NCBI RefSeq assembly: GCF_030685535.1
Contig: NZ_CP131601.1
Span: 2,914,001 to 2,978,000, forward strand
Length of the DNA stretch: 64,000 nt
Source: Photobacterium leiognathi
Lineage (GTDB): Bacteria; Pseudomonadota; Gammaproteobacteria; Enterobacterales; Vibrionaceae
Direction: 5' to 3'
Shown piece after piece: positions 1 through 7,950 of the stretch. Position numbers and translations under genes: made by a program. Below the pieces are notes generated by a model. That model saw nothing but the letters and a program-made list of their open reading frames with translations. It was not told where the DNA came from and did not search any database. Numbering within the stretch: position 1 is the first letter of the stretch; every line of letters starts with the position of its first letter.

Positions 1-341
1 TGAATACCACTTTTAATGACCAAATAAGAAGATTAATGGGACGTTATAGCAAGCTGATAACAAATACAATCGCCAGCCTCGCGCTTTGCGAAGTTGCGCA
101 GAAACCCATTTTATTGACCTATAATCTCACACTCAGAAAACACTTTTATTCAAACAAATGAGAATTTAATCAAATAGCAGTTTATGTTATTCAATAAAAA
201 CAATAACAAAGATTGTTTTACGCTTTATGCATATTGCTTACCTCTGATAATGCAAAAATCAGATTTCATGCAGTTTGTTTGCTAGTTAGTGATAGGTTAT
301 GCAAAAATACCTTACCTCGTCCCTGTAGATAATATTTATTT
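1..341. other. AT-rich noncoding region upstream of argR
   Basis: No open reading frame could be supported here. The stretch is AT-rich and carries several TGCA/ATTCA-like half-sites near 225-310, which could be ArgR boxes because argR is usually autoregulated. None is a clean full match, so no operator is called. There is no good Shine-Dalgarno sequence just before the argR start. Confidence 0.4.
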
Positions 342-812
342 ATGCGAAATTCAGATAAACAAGAGCGCTTAGTAAAAGCGTTTAAAGCAATTCTAAAGGA
401 AGAAAAATTTAGCTCTCAAGGTGAGATCGTTGACACCTTGAAGGCTCAGGGTTTCGATAATATCAACCAATCTAAAGTGTCTCGTATGCTAACCAAATTT
501 GGTGCGGTACGTACACGTAATGCAAAAATGGAAATGGTGTATTGTCTACCTGTTGAGTTAGGCGTCCCAACTACAACAAGTCCATTAAAAGATCTTGTGA
601 TGGATGTTGGCTATAACAGCGCATTAGTGGTTATTCACACAGGTCCTGGAGCCGCTCAAGTGATCGCTCGTCTATTAGATTCACTTGGTAAAGCTGAAGG
701 TATCCTTGGTGTAGTTGCTGGTGACGATACAATCTTTATCACCCCAACTAATACAGTAACGACACTTGAATTATACGATTCTGTGTGTGAGCTGTTTGAA
801 TACAGTAAGTAA
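342..812 (+). CDS. argR: Arginine repressor ArgR
   Basis: Arginine-dependent transcriptional regulator of arginine biosynthesis and catabolism genes; it also assists Xer recombination in E. coli. The 156-residue protein has the usual family length. An N-terminal winged-helix region (about 1-70) contains the QSKVSRML recognition segment near 43-50. The C-terminal hexamerisation and arginine-binding domain contains [11 protein letters not shown] (about 99-109) and GDDT (127-130). The ATG lacks an obvious strong ribosome-binding site. In this family argR usually faces mdh, which would lie left of the window; this is not visible. Confidence 0.97.
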   Translation: MRNSDKQERLVKAFKAILKEEKFSSQGEIVDTLKAQGFDNINQSKVSRMLTKFGAVRTRNAKMEMVYCLPVELGVPTTTSPLKDLVMDVGYNSALVVIHTGPGAAQVIARLLDSLGKAEGILGVVAGDDTIFITPTNTVTTLELYDSVCELFEYSK

Positions 813-819
813 GTTGTTT

Positions 820-863
820 GGGTCTATTTAATTTCACAACTAAGAGAAATATCAAATAGACCC
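820..863. repeat. 10-bp inverted repeat downstream of argR
   Basis: GGGTCTATTT at 820-829 and AAATAGACCC at 854-863 are perfect reverse complements separated by 24 bases. Neither strand has a T-tract after the stem, so this is not a canonical intrinsic terminator. It may be a transcript-stabilising hairpin or an operator. The rest of 864-1073 shows no gene. Confidence 0.5.
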
Positions 864-1073
864 GGCAACCTCCAGTAGCATATTCCTCATTTTCTTACCT
901 ACGAATCTCCTAACCTTTCGCGATTTTCATCTTATTCTTCTGTGAATTGGGCGTTCGCGCACAAACAAAAACCGAGTCTCTCAACCTCATTTGCTATGAT
1001 GAACATTCGATTTATCCATTAATACGCTCTTACTTCATATTTTACTCATTGCATGATTAGAAAGGATTCGTTC

Positions 1074-2057
1074 ATGACATTAAGAAAAAGAGTAATGCTT
1101 AGGCTGTTAACACTCGCTTGGTGCAGTGTTATAACCACCGCCTATGCACAAAGCTTTATCACTATCGGGACTGGCCCTATTAATGGCGTTTACTACCCGA
1201 CAGGTGGTGCCATCTGTAAGCTCGTCAATCAAGAGCGCCAACAACACAATTTACGTTGTTTGGTCGAATCGACAACAGGATCGATATACAACATCAACAA
1301 ACTTAAAGATCAAGAATTTGACTTTGGGATCGTGCAATCTGATTGGCAATTTCATGGCTATAACGGCACCAATCAATTTAGCTCTCAAGGCCCATATAAT
1401 AAAATGCGTGCGATCCTGTCGCTGCATGATGAGCCTTTTAATATCATTGTCCGTAAAGACGCTGGTATTAATAACTTAGAAGATCTGAAAGGCAAAAGGA
1501 TCAATATTGGTGAAACAGGATCCGGCGATAGGGCTACCATGAAAATCGTCATGGATAGTCTCGGATGGGATCATAATGATTTTCAACATGTCTCCATTCC
1601 ACCAGCAGAACGTTCAGAAGCATTATGTAATAACAAAATAGATGCTTATATCTTTTTGGTTGGTCATCCTAATGGCGCAATAAAAGAAGCTGCGGTGTAC
1701 TGTAATGCGAAAATGATCTCAGCAAAGGGAAAAAATATCGAGAAAATCATTTCAACGCACCCTTTCTACGCCAAATCCATTACCCCTAATGGAATTTATA
1801 AAGGGATCAACAAAGATATTGAAAGCTTTGGTGTTTCAGCCACCCTAATCTCAAGCACAGATGTCTCAGACGAAACAGTTTACGCTCTCACAAAATCTAT
1901 CTTTGAAAACTTTGATACCTTTAAACGTCTTCATCCCGCGTTTGCGAATTTAAACAAAACCGATATGCTAAAAAATGGTTTATCTATTCCCTTTCACTCC
2001 GGTGCGGTTCGCTATTATCAAGAAGCAGGCTATCTGCAAGTAAATGAGCAGTATTAA
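1074..2057 (+). CDS. TAXI-family TRAP transporter solute-binding protein
   Basis: Periplasmic binding protein of the TAXI type, which delivers organic anions to TRAP permeases. The start at 1074 is preferred over the in-frame ATG at 1053 because AAAGGA lies seven bases before it. It also leaves a clean signal peptide (MTLRKRV, then a hydrophobic stretch ending TTAYAQ). The mature protein opens with ITIGTGPINGVYYPTGG, the family hallmark, and has the ETGSGDRATMKIVMDSLG segment. No TRAP membrane subunits adjoin it here, so its partner must be elsewhere or be shared. Its natural terminator was split by the neighbouring insertion sequence. The substrate is unknown. Confidence 0.9.
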   Translation: MTLRKRVMLRLLTLAWCSVITTAYAQSFITIGTGPINGVYYPTGGAICKLVNQERQQHNLRCLVESTTGSIYNINKLKDQEFDFGIVQSDWQFHGYNGTNQFSSQGPYNKMRAILSLHDEPFNIIVRKDAGINNLEDLKGKRINIGETGSGDRATMKIVMDSLGWDHNDFQHVSIPPAERSEALCNNKIDAYIFLVGHPNGAIKEAAVYCNAKMISAKGKNIEKIISTHPFYAKSITPNGIYKGINKDIESFGVSATLISSTDVSDETVYALTKSIFENFDTFKRLHPAFANLNKTDMLKNGLSIPFHSGAVRYYQEAGYLQVNEQY

Positions 2058-2058
2058 A

Positions 2059-2068
2059 AAAGCCCGCA
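2059..2068 (+). terminator. Left half of a terminator stem split by the IS
   Basis: AAAGCCCGCA here is the exact reverse complement of TGCGGGCTTT at 3586-3595. Removing the IS and one copy of its target duplication restores a 10-bp stem with a CAAT loop and flanking A/T tracts. That would be a bidirectional terminator between the TAXI gene and ubiX. Confidence 0.85.
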
Positions 2069-2075
2069 CAATTGC
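2066..2075. repeat. Target-site duplication, left copy
   Basis: GCACAATTGC immediately precedes the IS left end and recurs at 3579-3588 immediately after its right end. The repeat is 10 bp. If the family's usual 9-bp duplication applies, one base is coincidental. Confidence 0.9.
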
Positions 2076-2091
2076 CTGTCTCTTATACACA

Positions 2092-2122
2092 AATCCCTAA
2101 GCCAATGCTTGGGGATTTTTTT
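2092..2122 (+). terminator. Rho-independent terminator inside the IS left end
   Basis: AATCCCTAAGC (2092-2102), a CAAT loop and GCTTGGGGATT (2107-2117) form an 11-bp stem with one G-T pair, followed by a T run to 2122. It lies before the transposase. It should stop read-through from neighbouring genes into the transposase, and here it also ends the TAXI transcript. Confidence 0.8.
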
Positions 2123-2175
2123 GAACTAATTTTATGTTTCATGATCTGATCATCTAAGCAATGATAAGGATGATT

Positions 2176-3567
2176 ATGATGACCTATATAGAACCAACGC
2201 TTTGGGCTCAAAAACAATTCGGTCAAGCCGATCTTAATGACCCAAGACGCACTCAAAGACTCGTTGCTCTAGCTACCTCTCTGGCTGAACAACCTGGTAT
2301 CCCTATCTCAAAACTCATCATCTCCCCAGCCGATATGGAAGGGGCTTATCGCTTTATTCATAATGACCAAATCAAAGCAGAAGATATTGCAGAAGCTGGA
2401 TTCTATGTCACAGCACAAGAAGCTTTTGAACAACAAACACTGCTTGCATTGGAAGATACCACTTCTCTAAGTTACTCACATCACAGCATACAAGATACAC
2501 TCGGGCATTCCAATCAAGGTAATCGACACCGAGCAATGTTCGTTCATTCAACGTTGCTTTTTGCTCCCGAAACTCACACTGTAGTTGGTTTAATCGAACA
2601 ACAACGCTGGACCCGAGATATTGAAAAACGTGGTCAAAGACACCAGCACGCAACTCGACCATACAAAGAAAAAGAAAGTTATAAATGGGAACAAGCATCT
2701 CGCCATGTTGCAGAGCGACTAGGCGAGAAAATGTCAGAGGTTATTTCTGTATGTGATAGAGAAGCCGATTTATTCGAGTACCTCACTTACAAGCACGAGC
2801 AACAACAACGATTTATCGTTCGCTCAATGCAAAGTCGCTGTATCGAGGAGCATGATAATCGTCTTTATGACTACGCTTCCAAGTTGTTATCAGCAGGAAG
2901 CAAAGAGCTAAAAATACCGCAAAAAGGCGGTCGTAAGTCTCGCACGGCTCATCTAGACATCAAATATGCTCCCGTGACACTTAAGTCTCCCGCTAATAAA
3001 AAAGAGTTCGATAATATCTCTCTCTACTATGTTGGATGTATAGAGCAAGGTGAGAGTGACGACAAGCTCGCATGGCATTTACTGACATCAGAGCCTGTAA
3101 CGAACAAAGAGGAAGCACTTAACATCGTCAGTTATTATGAGCGTCGTTGGCTGATAGAAGATTTTCACAAGGCTTGGAAAAGTGAAGGCACGCAAGTTGA
3201 ACAACTGAGAATGCAAAGTAAAGATAACTTAGAAAGGCTCAGTGTTATTTTGGCATTTATTGCTACTCGTTTACTCCAGTTAAGATTTATGAACGAATCT
3301 AAAGAGTTATCTAGTAGTTGTTGTGAACGGGTGTTAAAAGGTAAAGCGTGGAAGCTTATGTGGTTAAAATTGGAGAAGAAAAAACTGCCCAAAGAAGCAC
3401 CAAATATATCGTGGGCTTACAAAAGTATTGCACGGTTAGGTGGTTGGAAAGATACCAAGCGGACGGGTCGCGCTTCTGTAAAGACATTATGGCAAGGATG
3501 GTTTAGGTTACAAACCATCCTTGAAGGATATGAATTAGCTAAGTATCTTGAACACAATGACTTGTGA
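2176..3567 (+). CDS. IS50/Tn5-type transposase
   Basis: DDE transposase of the IS4 family, closely similar in layout to Tn5 Tnp (476 residues). Counting from the upstream ATG at 2161 gives 468 residues. TAAGGA at 2165-2170 favours starts at 2176 or 2179. In the longer numbering the catalytic residues are D99 (LALEDTTSLSY), D199 (VCDREAD) and E333 in the YERRWLIEDFHKAWK signature (Y-R-E-K motif). The N-terminal DPRRTQRL segment matches the end-binding region of Tn5 Tnp. The stop codon lies inside the right inverted end. No frameshift or truncation was seen. Confidence 0.95.
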   Translation: MMTYIEPTLWAQKQFGQADLNDPRRTQRLVALATSLAEQPGIPISKLIISPADMEGAYRFIHNDQIKAEDIAEAGFYVTAQEAFEQQTLLALEDTTSLSYSHHSIQDTLGHSNQGNRHRAMFVHSTLLFAPETHTVVGLIEQQRWTRDIEKRGQRHQHATRPYKEKESYKWEQASRHVAERLGEKMSEVISVCDREADLFEYLTYKHEQQQRFIVRSMQSRCIEEHDNRLYDYASKLLSAGSKELKIPQKGGRKSRTAHLDIKYAPVTLKSPANKKEFDNISLYYVGCIEQGESDDKLAWHLLTSEPVTNKEEALNIVSYYERRWLIEDFHKAWKSEGTQVEQLRMQSKDNLERLSVILAFIATRLLQLRFMNESKELSSSCCERVLKGKAWKLMWLKLEKKKLPKEAPNISWAYKSIARLGGWKDTKRTGRASVKTLWQGWFRLQTILEGYELAKYLEHNDL

Positions 3568-3578
3568 TCAAGAGACAG

Positions 3579-3588
3579 GCACAATTGC
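3579..3588. repeat. Target-site duplication, right copy
   Basis: GCACAATTGC repeats the bases at 2066-2075 and directly abuts the IS right end. It continues into TGCGGGCTTT, the right half of the split terminator stem (3586-3595). Confidence 0.9.
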
Positions 3589-3611
3589 GGGCTTTATTTA
3601 TGCTTAAGCTA

Positions 3612-4226
3612 TTAGCGTTGATCGTATCCCCATCGAGGAACGAGACCTTGCTCCACACCAAGGTGATCGAGAATTCGAGCCACCATAAAATCAATCAAAT
3701 CATCAATTGACTGAGGTTGGTGATAAAAACCGGGAGCAGCAGGCATTACCGTCACGCCGAGCTTTGATAATTTCAGCATATTTTCTAAATGGATCGTGGA
3801 AAATGGTGTTTCACGTACCACCAGCAATAACTGGCCTCGCTCTTTGATCACCACATCTGCAGCACGCTCAATCAGATTATCAGACATCCCATAAGCAATA
3901 GATGCTAATGATCCTGCCGAGCATGGACAAACAACCATTTGTTTCGGAGCTGCCGAGCCAGATGCCACAGGTGAGAACCAGTCATCTTTACCGCAAACAA
4001 TCAGTTTGTCAGCATCACAATGAAGATGCTCCACCAGTTGTTCACGCGCTTTATCTGGCGATGCCGATAACTTCAAACCATGCTCTGTTGCTAAAACCAC
4101 ACGTGCAGCCGATGAAATCAGTAAGTACACCTGATAATTAGCTGCCAATAAACATTCTAACAGTCGCAGCCCATAAGGAGCACCCGATGCGCCAGTCCAT
4201 GCAAGCGTTATACGCTTATCCGTCAT
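3612..4226 (-). CDS. ubiX: Flavin prenyltransferase UbiX
   Basis: Makes prenylated FMN, the cofactor of the UbiD decarboxylase in ubiquinone synthesis. The flavoprotein signature [16 protein letters not shown] is near the N terminus. [26 protein letters not shown] and the [16 protein letters not shown] stretch are typical of UbiX. The start at 4226 (MTDKR) is preferred to 4232 because the AGGA lies too close to the upstream ATG. The gene follows mpl by a few bases and is probably cotranscribed with it. Its downstream terminator was interrupted by the IS. Confidence 0.95.
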   Translation of the reverse strand: MTDKRITLAWTGASGAPYGLRLLECLLAANYQVYLLISSAARVVLATEHGLKLSASPDKAREQLVEHLHCDADKLIVCGKDDWFSPVASGSAAPKQMVVCPCSAGSLASIAYGMSDNLIERAADVVIKERGQLLLVVRETPFSTIHLENMLKLSKLGVTVMPAAPGFYHQPQSIDDLIDFMVARILDHLGVEQGLVPRWGYDQR

Positions 4227-4239
4227 TCCCATTTCCTAC

Positions 4240-5592
4240 TTACTTTGCTAATGCGGTTAATAGCTTGTCATGAATACCGCCAAAGCCACCGTTACTCATC
4301 ACTAAAATGGTATCGCCTGGCTTTGCTTGCTCCACAATACGCTTAACCAGTTCATCAAGATCACCACTGCAATAGGCAGGTTGAGAACATTGCTGTGCGA
4401 TCTCTTCTACCGACCATGGAATATTGGGTGGTTGGAAGAAGAACACTTCATCAGCCGCATGTAACGATGGTGCAAGATCGTCTTTGTGAACACCCAGTTT
4501 CATGGTGTTTGAACGTGGCTCTAACACCGCAAGAATACGTGAATCACCGACTTTCGCGCGTAAACCACCAAGAGTGAGTTCAATTGCCGTTGGGTGATGA
4601 GCAAAGTCGTCATAAACCGCAACGCCATTTTCTTCGCCTTTTAGCTCTAAGCGACGCTTGGTATTAATAAATTTCGCTAATGCTTCACAAGCTAGATCTG
4701 GTGTGACGCCGACATGACGCGCAGCAGCTATCGCCATCAATGCATTATTAACATTATGATCGCCAACTAAAGACCAGCGTACCGTGCCAACATTATCGCC
4801 ATCAAGATACACATCAAACACACTTCCATCTTCACGGTGTTTTTCTGCGCGCCAGTGACCATCACCACCGATATATTCCAACTCGCTCCAACAGCCCATT
4901 TCCAAGGTTTCATCGATATTCTTCACCCCTTTTGGCGCTAAAATACGACCATTACCAGGTACAGTACGAACAAGGTGGTGGAACTGACGTTGGATCGCTT
5001 TTAGATCGTCAAAAATATCAGCGTGATCAAATTCCAAGTTATTCATGATCAAAGTACGAGGGTGGTAGTGAACAAACTTCGAACGCTTATCAAAAAAAGC
5101 ACTGTCATATTCATCCGCTTCAACCACGAAGAACATGCTCTCACCTAGGCGTGCTGAAATACCAAAGTTACCTAAAACACCACCGACTAAAAAGCCTGGT
5201 TGATAACCACAATCTTCTAAGATCCAAGCCAACATACTAGCTGTGGTAGTTTTACCGTGAGTACCTGATACCGCCATTACCCAGCGATCATGTAATAAAT
5301 ATTCTTGTAGCCACTGTGGGCCTGAGGTGTAGCGTAAATTGTTATTTAATACGTATTCAACGCAAGGGTTACCACGACTCATGGCATTACCGATCACGAC
5401 AAGATCAGGCGCTGGATCTAACTGAGCAGGATCGTACCCTTGAATAATTTCAATGCCTTGAGCTTCTAACATGGTGCTCATTGGCGGATAAACATTAGCG
5501 TCAGAACCAGTGACTGTGTGACCTAGCTGTCTTGCAAGCATTGCAGCACCGCCCATGAATGTACCGCAAATACCGAGAATATGAATGTGCAT
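4240..5592 (-). CDS. mpl: UDP-N-acetylmuramate:L-Ala-gamma-D-Glu-meso-DAP ligase Mpl
   Basis: Recycles murein tripeptide by joining it to UDP-MurNAc in the cytoplasm. It belongs to the Mur ligase family. The N-terminal Rossmann motif is MHIHILGICGTFMGGAA, the ATP-binding P-loop is GTHGKTTTASMLAW, and EADEYDSAFFDKRSKF and the C-terminal YDDFAHHPTAIE segment follow. The start at 5592 was chosen because GGAG lies nine bases upstream and it matches the family N terminus; an in-frame start at 5628 would add 12 residues. It faces fbp across a short promoter region (5593-5791). Confidence 0.96.
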   Translation of the reverse strand: MHIHILGICGTFMGGAAMLARQLGHTVTGSDANVYPPMSTMLEAQGIEIIQGYDPAQLDPAPDLVVIGNAMSRGNPCVEYVLNNNLRYTSGPQWLQEYLLHDRWVMAVSGTHGKTTTASMLAWILEDCGYQPGFLVGGVLGNFGISARLGESMFFVVEADEYDSAFFDKRSKFVHYHPRTLIMNNLEFDHADIFDDLKAIQRQFHHLVRTVPGNGRILAPKGVKNIDETLEMGCWSELEYIGGDGHWRAEKHREDGSVFDVYLDGDNVGTVRWSLVGDHNVNNALMAIAAARHVGVTPDLACEALAKFINTKRRLELKGEENGVAVYDDFAHHPTAIELTLGGLRAKVGDSRILAVLEPRSNTMKLGVHKDDLAPSLHAADEVFFFQPPNIPWSVEEIAQQCSQPAYCSGDLDELVKRIVEQAKPGDTILVMSNGGFGGIHDKLLTALAK

Positions 5593-5791
5593 TACTGCTA
5601 GCTCCGTGATTAATTCGGCTCTTTTCACGCTTTCGCGTTACTTCGTTACCATAAAAAAGATCTTTATATACAATTCTTTATATAACAAAAAATACAGTTA
5701 AGCACTCGCCTTCGTCCCTAATAAGGAGGCCTAGCGCTATATTGTACTCTCTTCACCCGATGATATGACAACAAGATGCAAGGATTGTTTT

Positions 5792-6805
5792 ATGGCAAAT
5801 ATTAGAACGCTTGGTGAATTCATTGTCGAGAAGCAGCATGACTTTCCCCACGCAAGTGGCGAACTATCATCTCTTTTAGGCTCGATCAAACTCGCCGCTA
5901 AAATTGTTAATCGTGAAATTAATAAGGCTGGGTTAGTGGATATTACTGGAGCAGCAGGCGATCAAAATATTCAAGGGGAGGATCAACAAAAGCTAGATGT
6001 CTATGCCAATGAAAAATTTAAAGCCGCTTTAGAAGCACGGGATCAAGTGTGTGGTATTGCCAGTGAGGAAGAAGATAACGCTGTTGGCTTTAATAAACCG
6101 CTAAACCTCAACGCCAAATACGTTGTGCTAATGGATCCTCTTGATGGTTCATCCAACATTGATGTCAATGTTTCGGTAGGCACCATATTTTCTATTTATC
6201 GCAGAATATCGCCTGTTGGTTCACCACCAACAGAAGAAGACTTTCTCCAACCGGGTAGCCAACAAGTCGCCGCAGGCTATGTCATTTATGGCTCTTCAAC
6301 CATGCTCGTTTACACCACAGGCAACGGCGTTCATGGCTTTACATATGATCCATCCCTTGGCAGCTTTTGTCTCTCCCATGAAAATATGACCATCCCCCAA
6401 GACGGCGTGATTTATTCCATCAATGAAGGTAATTACATTCGTTTTCCAATGGGCGTGAAGAAATACATCAAGTTTTGCCAAGAAGCCGTACCTGAAGAAA
6501 AACGCCCTTATACCTCACGTTATATTGGCTCCCTTGTTGCTGATTTCCATCGTAACTTACTAAAAGGCGGTATTTACCTCTACCCAAGTACTGCTAGTTA
6601 CCCTAACGGAAAGCTGCGCCTACTTTATGAATGTAATCCAATGGCATTTCTAATCGAACAGGCTGGCGGTAAAGCAACGGATGGTTTTCAGCGGATCTTA
6701 GATATTTCACCAACCGAATTACACCAACGTGTGCCTTTCTTTGTTGGATCCACCAACATGGTTGAGAAAGTCGAAGGTTTCCTTCGTGAATATCCTGATG
6801 AGTAA
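5792..6805 (+). CDS. fbp: Class I fructose-1,6-bisphosphatase
   Basis: Hydrolyses fructose-1,6-bisphosphate to fructose-6-phosphate in gluconeogenesis. Metal-binding motifs are visible: ASEEEDN and [20 protein letters not shown]. The sugar-phosphate region is [25 protein letters not shown]. The start at 5792 ([10 protein letters not shown]) has AAGGA seven bases upstream and gives 337 residues, the usual length. The in-frame start at 5765 has no support. The gene is divergent from mpl. Confidence 0.97.
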   Translation: MANIRTLGEFIVEKQHDFPHASGELSSLLGSIKLAAKIVNREINKAGLVDITGAAGDQNIQGEDQQKLDVYANEKFKAALEARDQVCGIASEEEDNAVGFNKPLNLNAKYVVLMDPLDGSSNIDVNVSVGTIFSIYRRISPVGSPPTEEDFLQPGSQQVAAGYVIYGSSTMLVYTTGNGVHGFTYDPSLGSFCLSHENMTIPQDGVIYSINEGNYIRFPMGVKKYIKFCQEAVPEEKRPYTSRYIGSLVADFHRNLLKGGIYLYPSTASYPNGKLRLLYECNPMAFLIEQAGGKATDGFQRILDISPTELHQRVPFFVGSTNMVEKVEGFLREYPDE

Positions 6806-6935
6806 ATAGAGGCGATACGTGTCGCGCATTTGATTGTGCGACACCGCAACGACGATGATTTGCTTTTGTTTTTGTTTACAGTCATTATAATTTTAACAAA
6901 CAACAACATCTCATTAACCTTAGAAGGAATTAGTC

Positions 6936-7466
6936 ATGAGCCTTAATCAGGTCCCTGCTGGCAAGGATATCCCAGAAGATATTTACGTTGTTATTGAAAT
7001 CCCTGCAAACGCAGATCCGATTAAATACGAAGTAGACAAAGACACTGGTGCAATTTTTGTAGACCGTTTTATGTCTAGCCCAATGTTTTACCCATGTAAC
7101 TACGGTTATGTAAACAACACCCTATCACTTGATGGTGATCCGGTTGACGTATTAGTCCCAACGCCATTCCCGCTAGTACCAGGTGCTGTGATCCGTTGTC
7201 GTCCTGTGGGCGTATTGAAGATGACTGATGAGTCAGGTGAAGATGCGAAAATCGTAGCAGTGCCACACAGCAAGCTAAGTAAAGAATATGATCACATTAA
7301 TGATGTGAACGATCTTCCTGAACTACTAAAAGCACAAATCACTCACTTCTTCGAGCGTTACAAAGAGCTTGAACCAAACAAGTGGGTAAAAGTAGAAGGT
7401 TGGGATAACGCAGAAGCTGCTAAAGCTGAGATCTTGACATCCTTCGAGCGTGCTCAAAAGAAATAA
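6936..7466 (+). CDS. ppa: Inorganic pyrophosphatase
   Basis: Soluble family I pyrophosphatase, converting pyrophosphate to two phosphates and so driving biosynthetic reactions. The signature DGDPVDVLV lies near residue 66, and the length of 176 matches E. coli Ppa. A strong AGAAGGA ribosome-binding site precedes the ATG. The gap after fbp (about 130 bases) suggests its own promoter. Confidence 0.97.
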   Translation: MSLNQVPAGKDIPEDIYVVIEIPANADPIKYEVDKDTGAIFVDRFMSSPMFYPCNYGYVNNTLSLDGDPVDVLVPTPFPLVPGAVIRCRPVGVLKMTDESGEDAKIVAVPHSKLSKEYDHINDVNDLPELLKAQITHFFERYKELEPNKWVKVEGWDNAEAAKAEILTSFERAQKK

Positions 7467-7499
7467 CAATGATGTAAATCTATCAATAGCGGTGGAAGT

Positions 7500-7865
7500 A
7501 TGATGAAAAAGACACGTAGCTTAACTGCCCTCTTATTTACTCTCTTTCCCGCTATTTCATTTGCTAAATACGTCACACCAGATGAGTTTTGGCAAATCGA
7601 AAAAGCTCAACAACCTTTAATAATTGATGTTCGTACTCCTGAAGAGTTCAGCAAAGGTCATCTAGCTAACGCGATCAATATTCCTTTCGATCAAATTACC
7701 ACAATCGAAAACTATCTCACCGATAAATCAAAACCTATCTTACTGTATTGTCGCTCAGGTCGACGCGCTGAGCTGGCTGAGAACACGCTCTATACTCTTG
7801 GCTATAAAGAAACCTTTAACGGTATGAGCTACCAATTATTACAAACAGCGAAACCCAAGGACTAA
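7500..7865 (+). CDS. Periplasmic rhodanese-like protein (PspE type)
   Basis: Single-domain rhodanese, probably a thiosulfate sulfurtransferase. A signal peptide (MMKKTRSLTALLFTLFPAISFA) predicts a periplasmic location. The domain shows IIDVRTPEEFSKGHLANAINIPF and the active-site loop LLYCRSGRRAE with its cysteine near residue 81. An ATG at 7500 and a second at 7503 are both usable after GGTGGAAG. The substrate is not predictable from sequence. Confidence 0.9.
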   Translation: MMKKTRSLTALLFTLFPAISFAKYVTPDEFWQIEKAQQPLIIDVRTPEEFSKGHLANAINIPFDQITTIENYLTDKSKPILLYCRSGRRAELAENTLYTLGYKETFNGMSYQLLQTAKPKD

Positions 7866-7900
7866 AAGCATATGTCGATGAGTCAAAATAGATTGACATA

Positions 7901-7937
7901 AAAAAACCCAACGCTACAGCATTGGGTTTTTGTTTTT
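7901..7937. terminator. Bidirectional intrinsic terminator
   Basis: AAACCCAA and TTGGGTTT arms, extended by GC/GC pairs, are flanked by an A tract on the left and a T tract on the right. It serves the rhodanese gene (plus strand) and tamB (minus strand). Confidence 0.85.
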
Positions 7938-7950
7938 CGCATGGTAACGA

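Larger units (their letters stand above)
2076..3578 (+). mobile_element. Complete IS4-family, IS50/Tn5-group insertion sequence
   Basis: A 1503-bp element with an outside end reading CTGTCTCTTATACACAAAT and an inside end whose reverse complement reads CTGTCTCTTGATCACAAGT. These closely match the IS50 outside and inside ends. Both target duplications are present and the single transposase is intact, so the copy looks recent and possibly active. The inside end contains a GATC site, as in IS50, where Dam methylation restrains its use. Two further GATC sites (2143-2151) sit in the presumed transposase promoter. No passenger genes are present. Confidence 0.95.
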
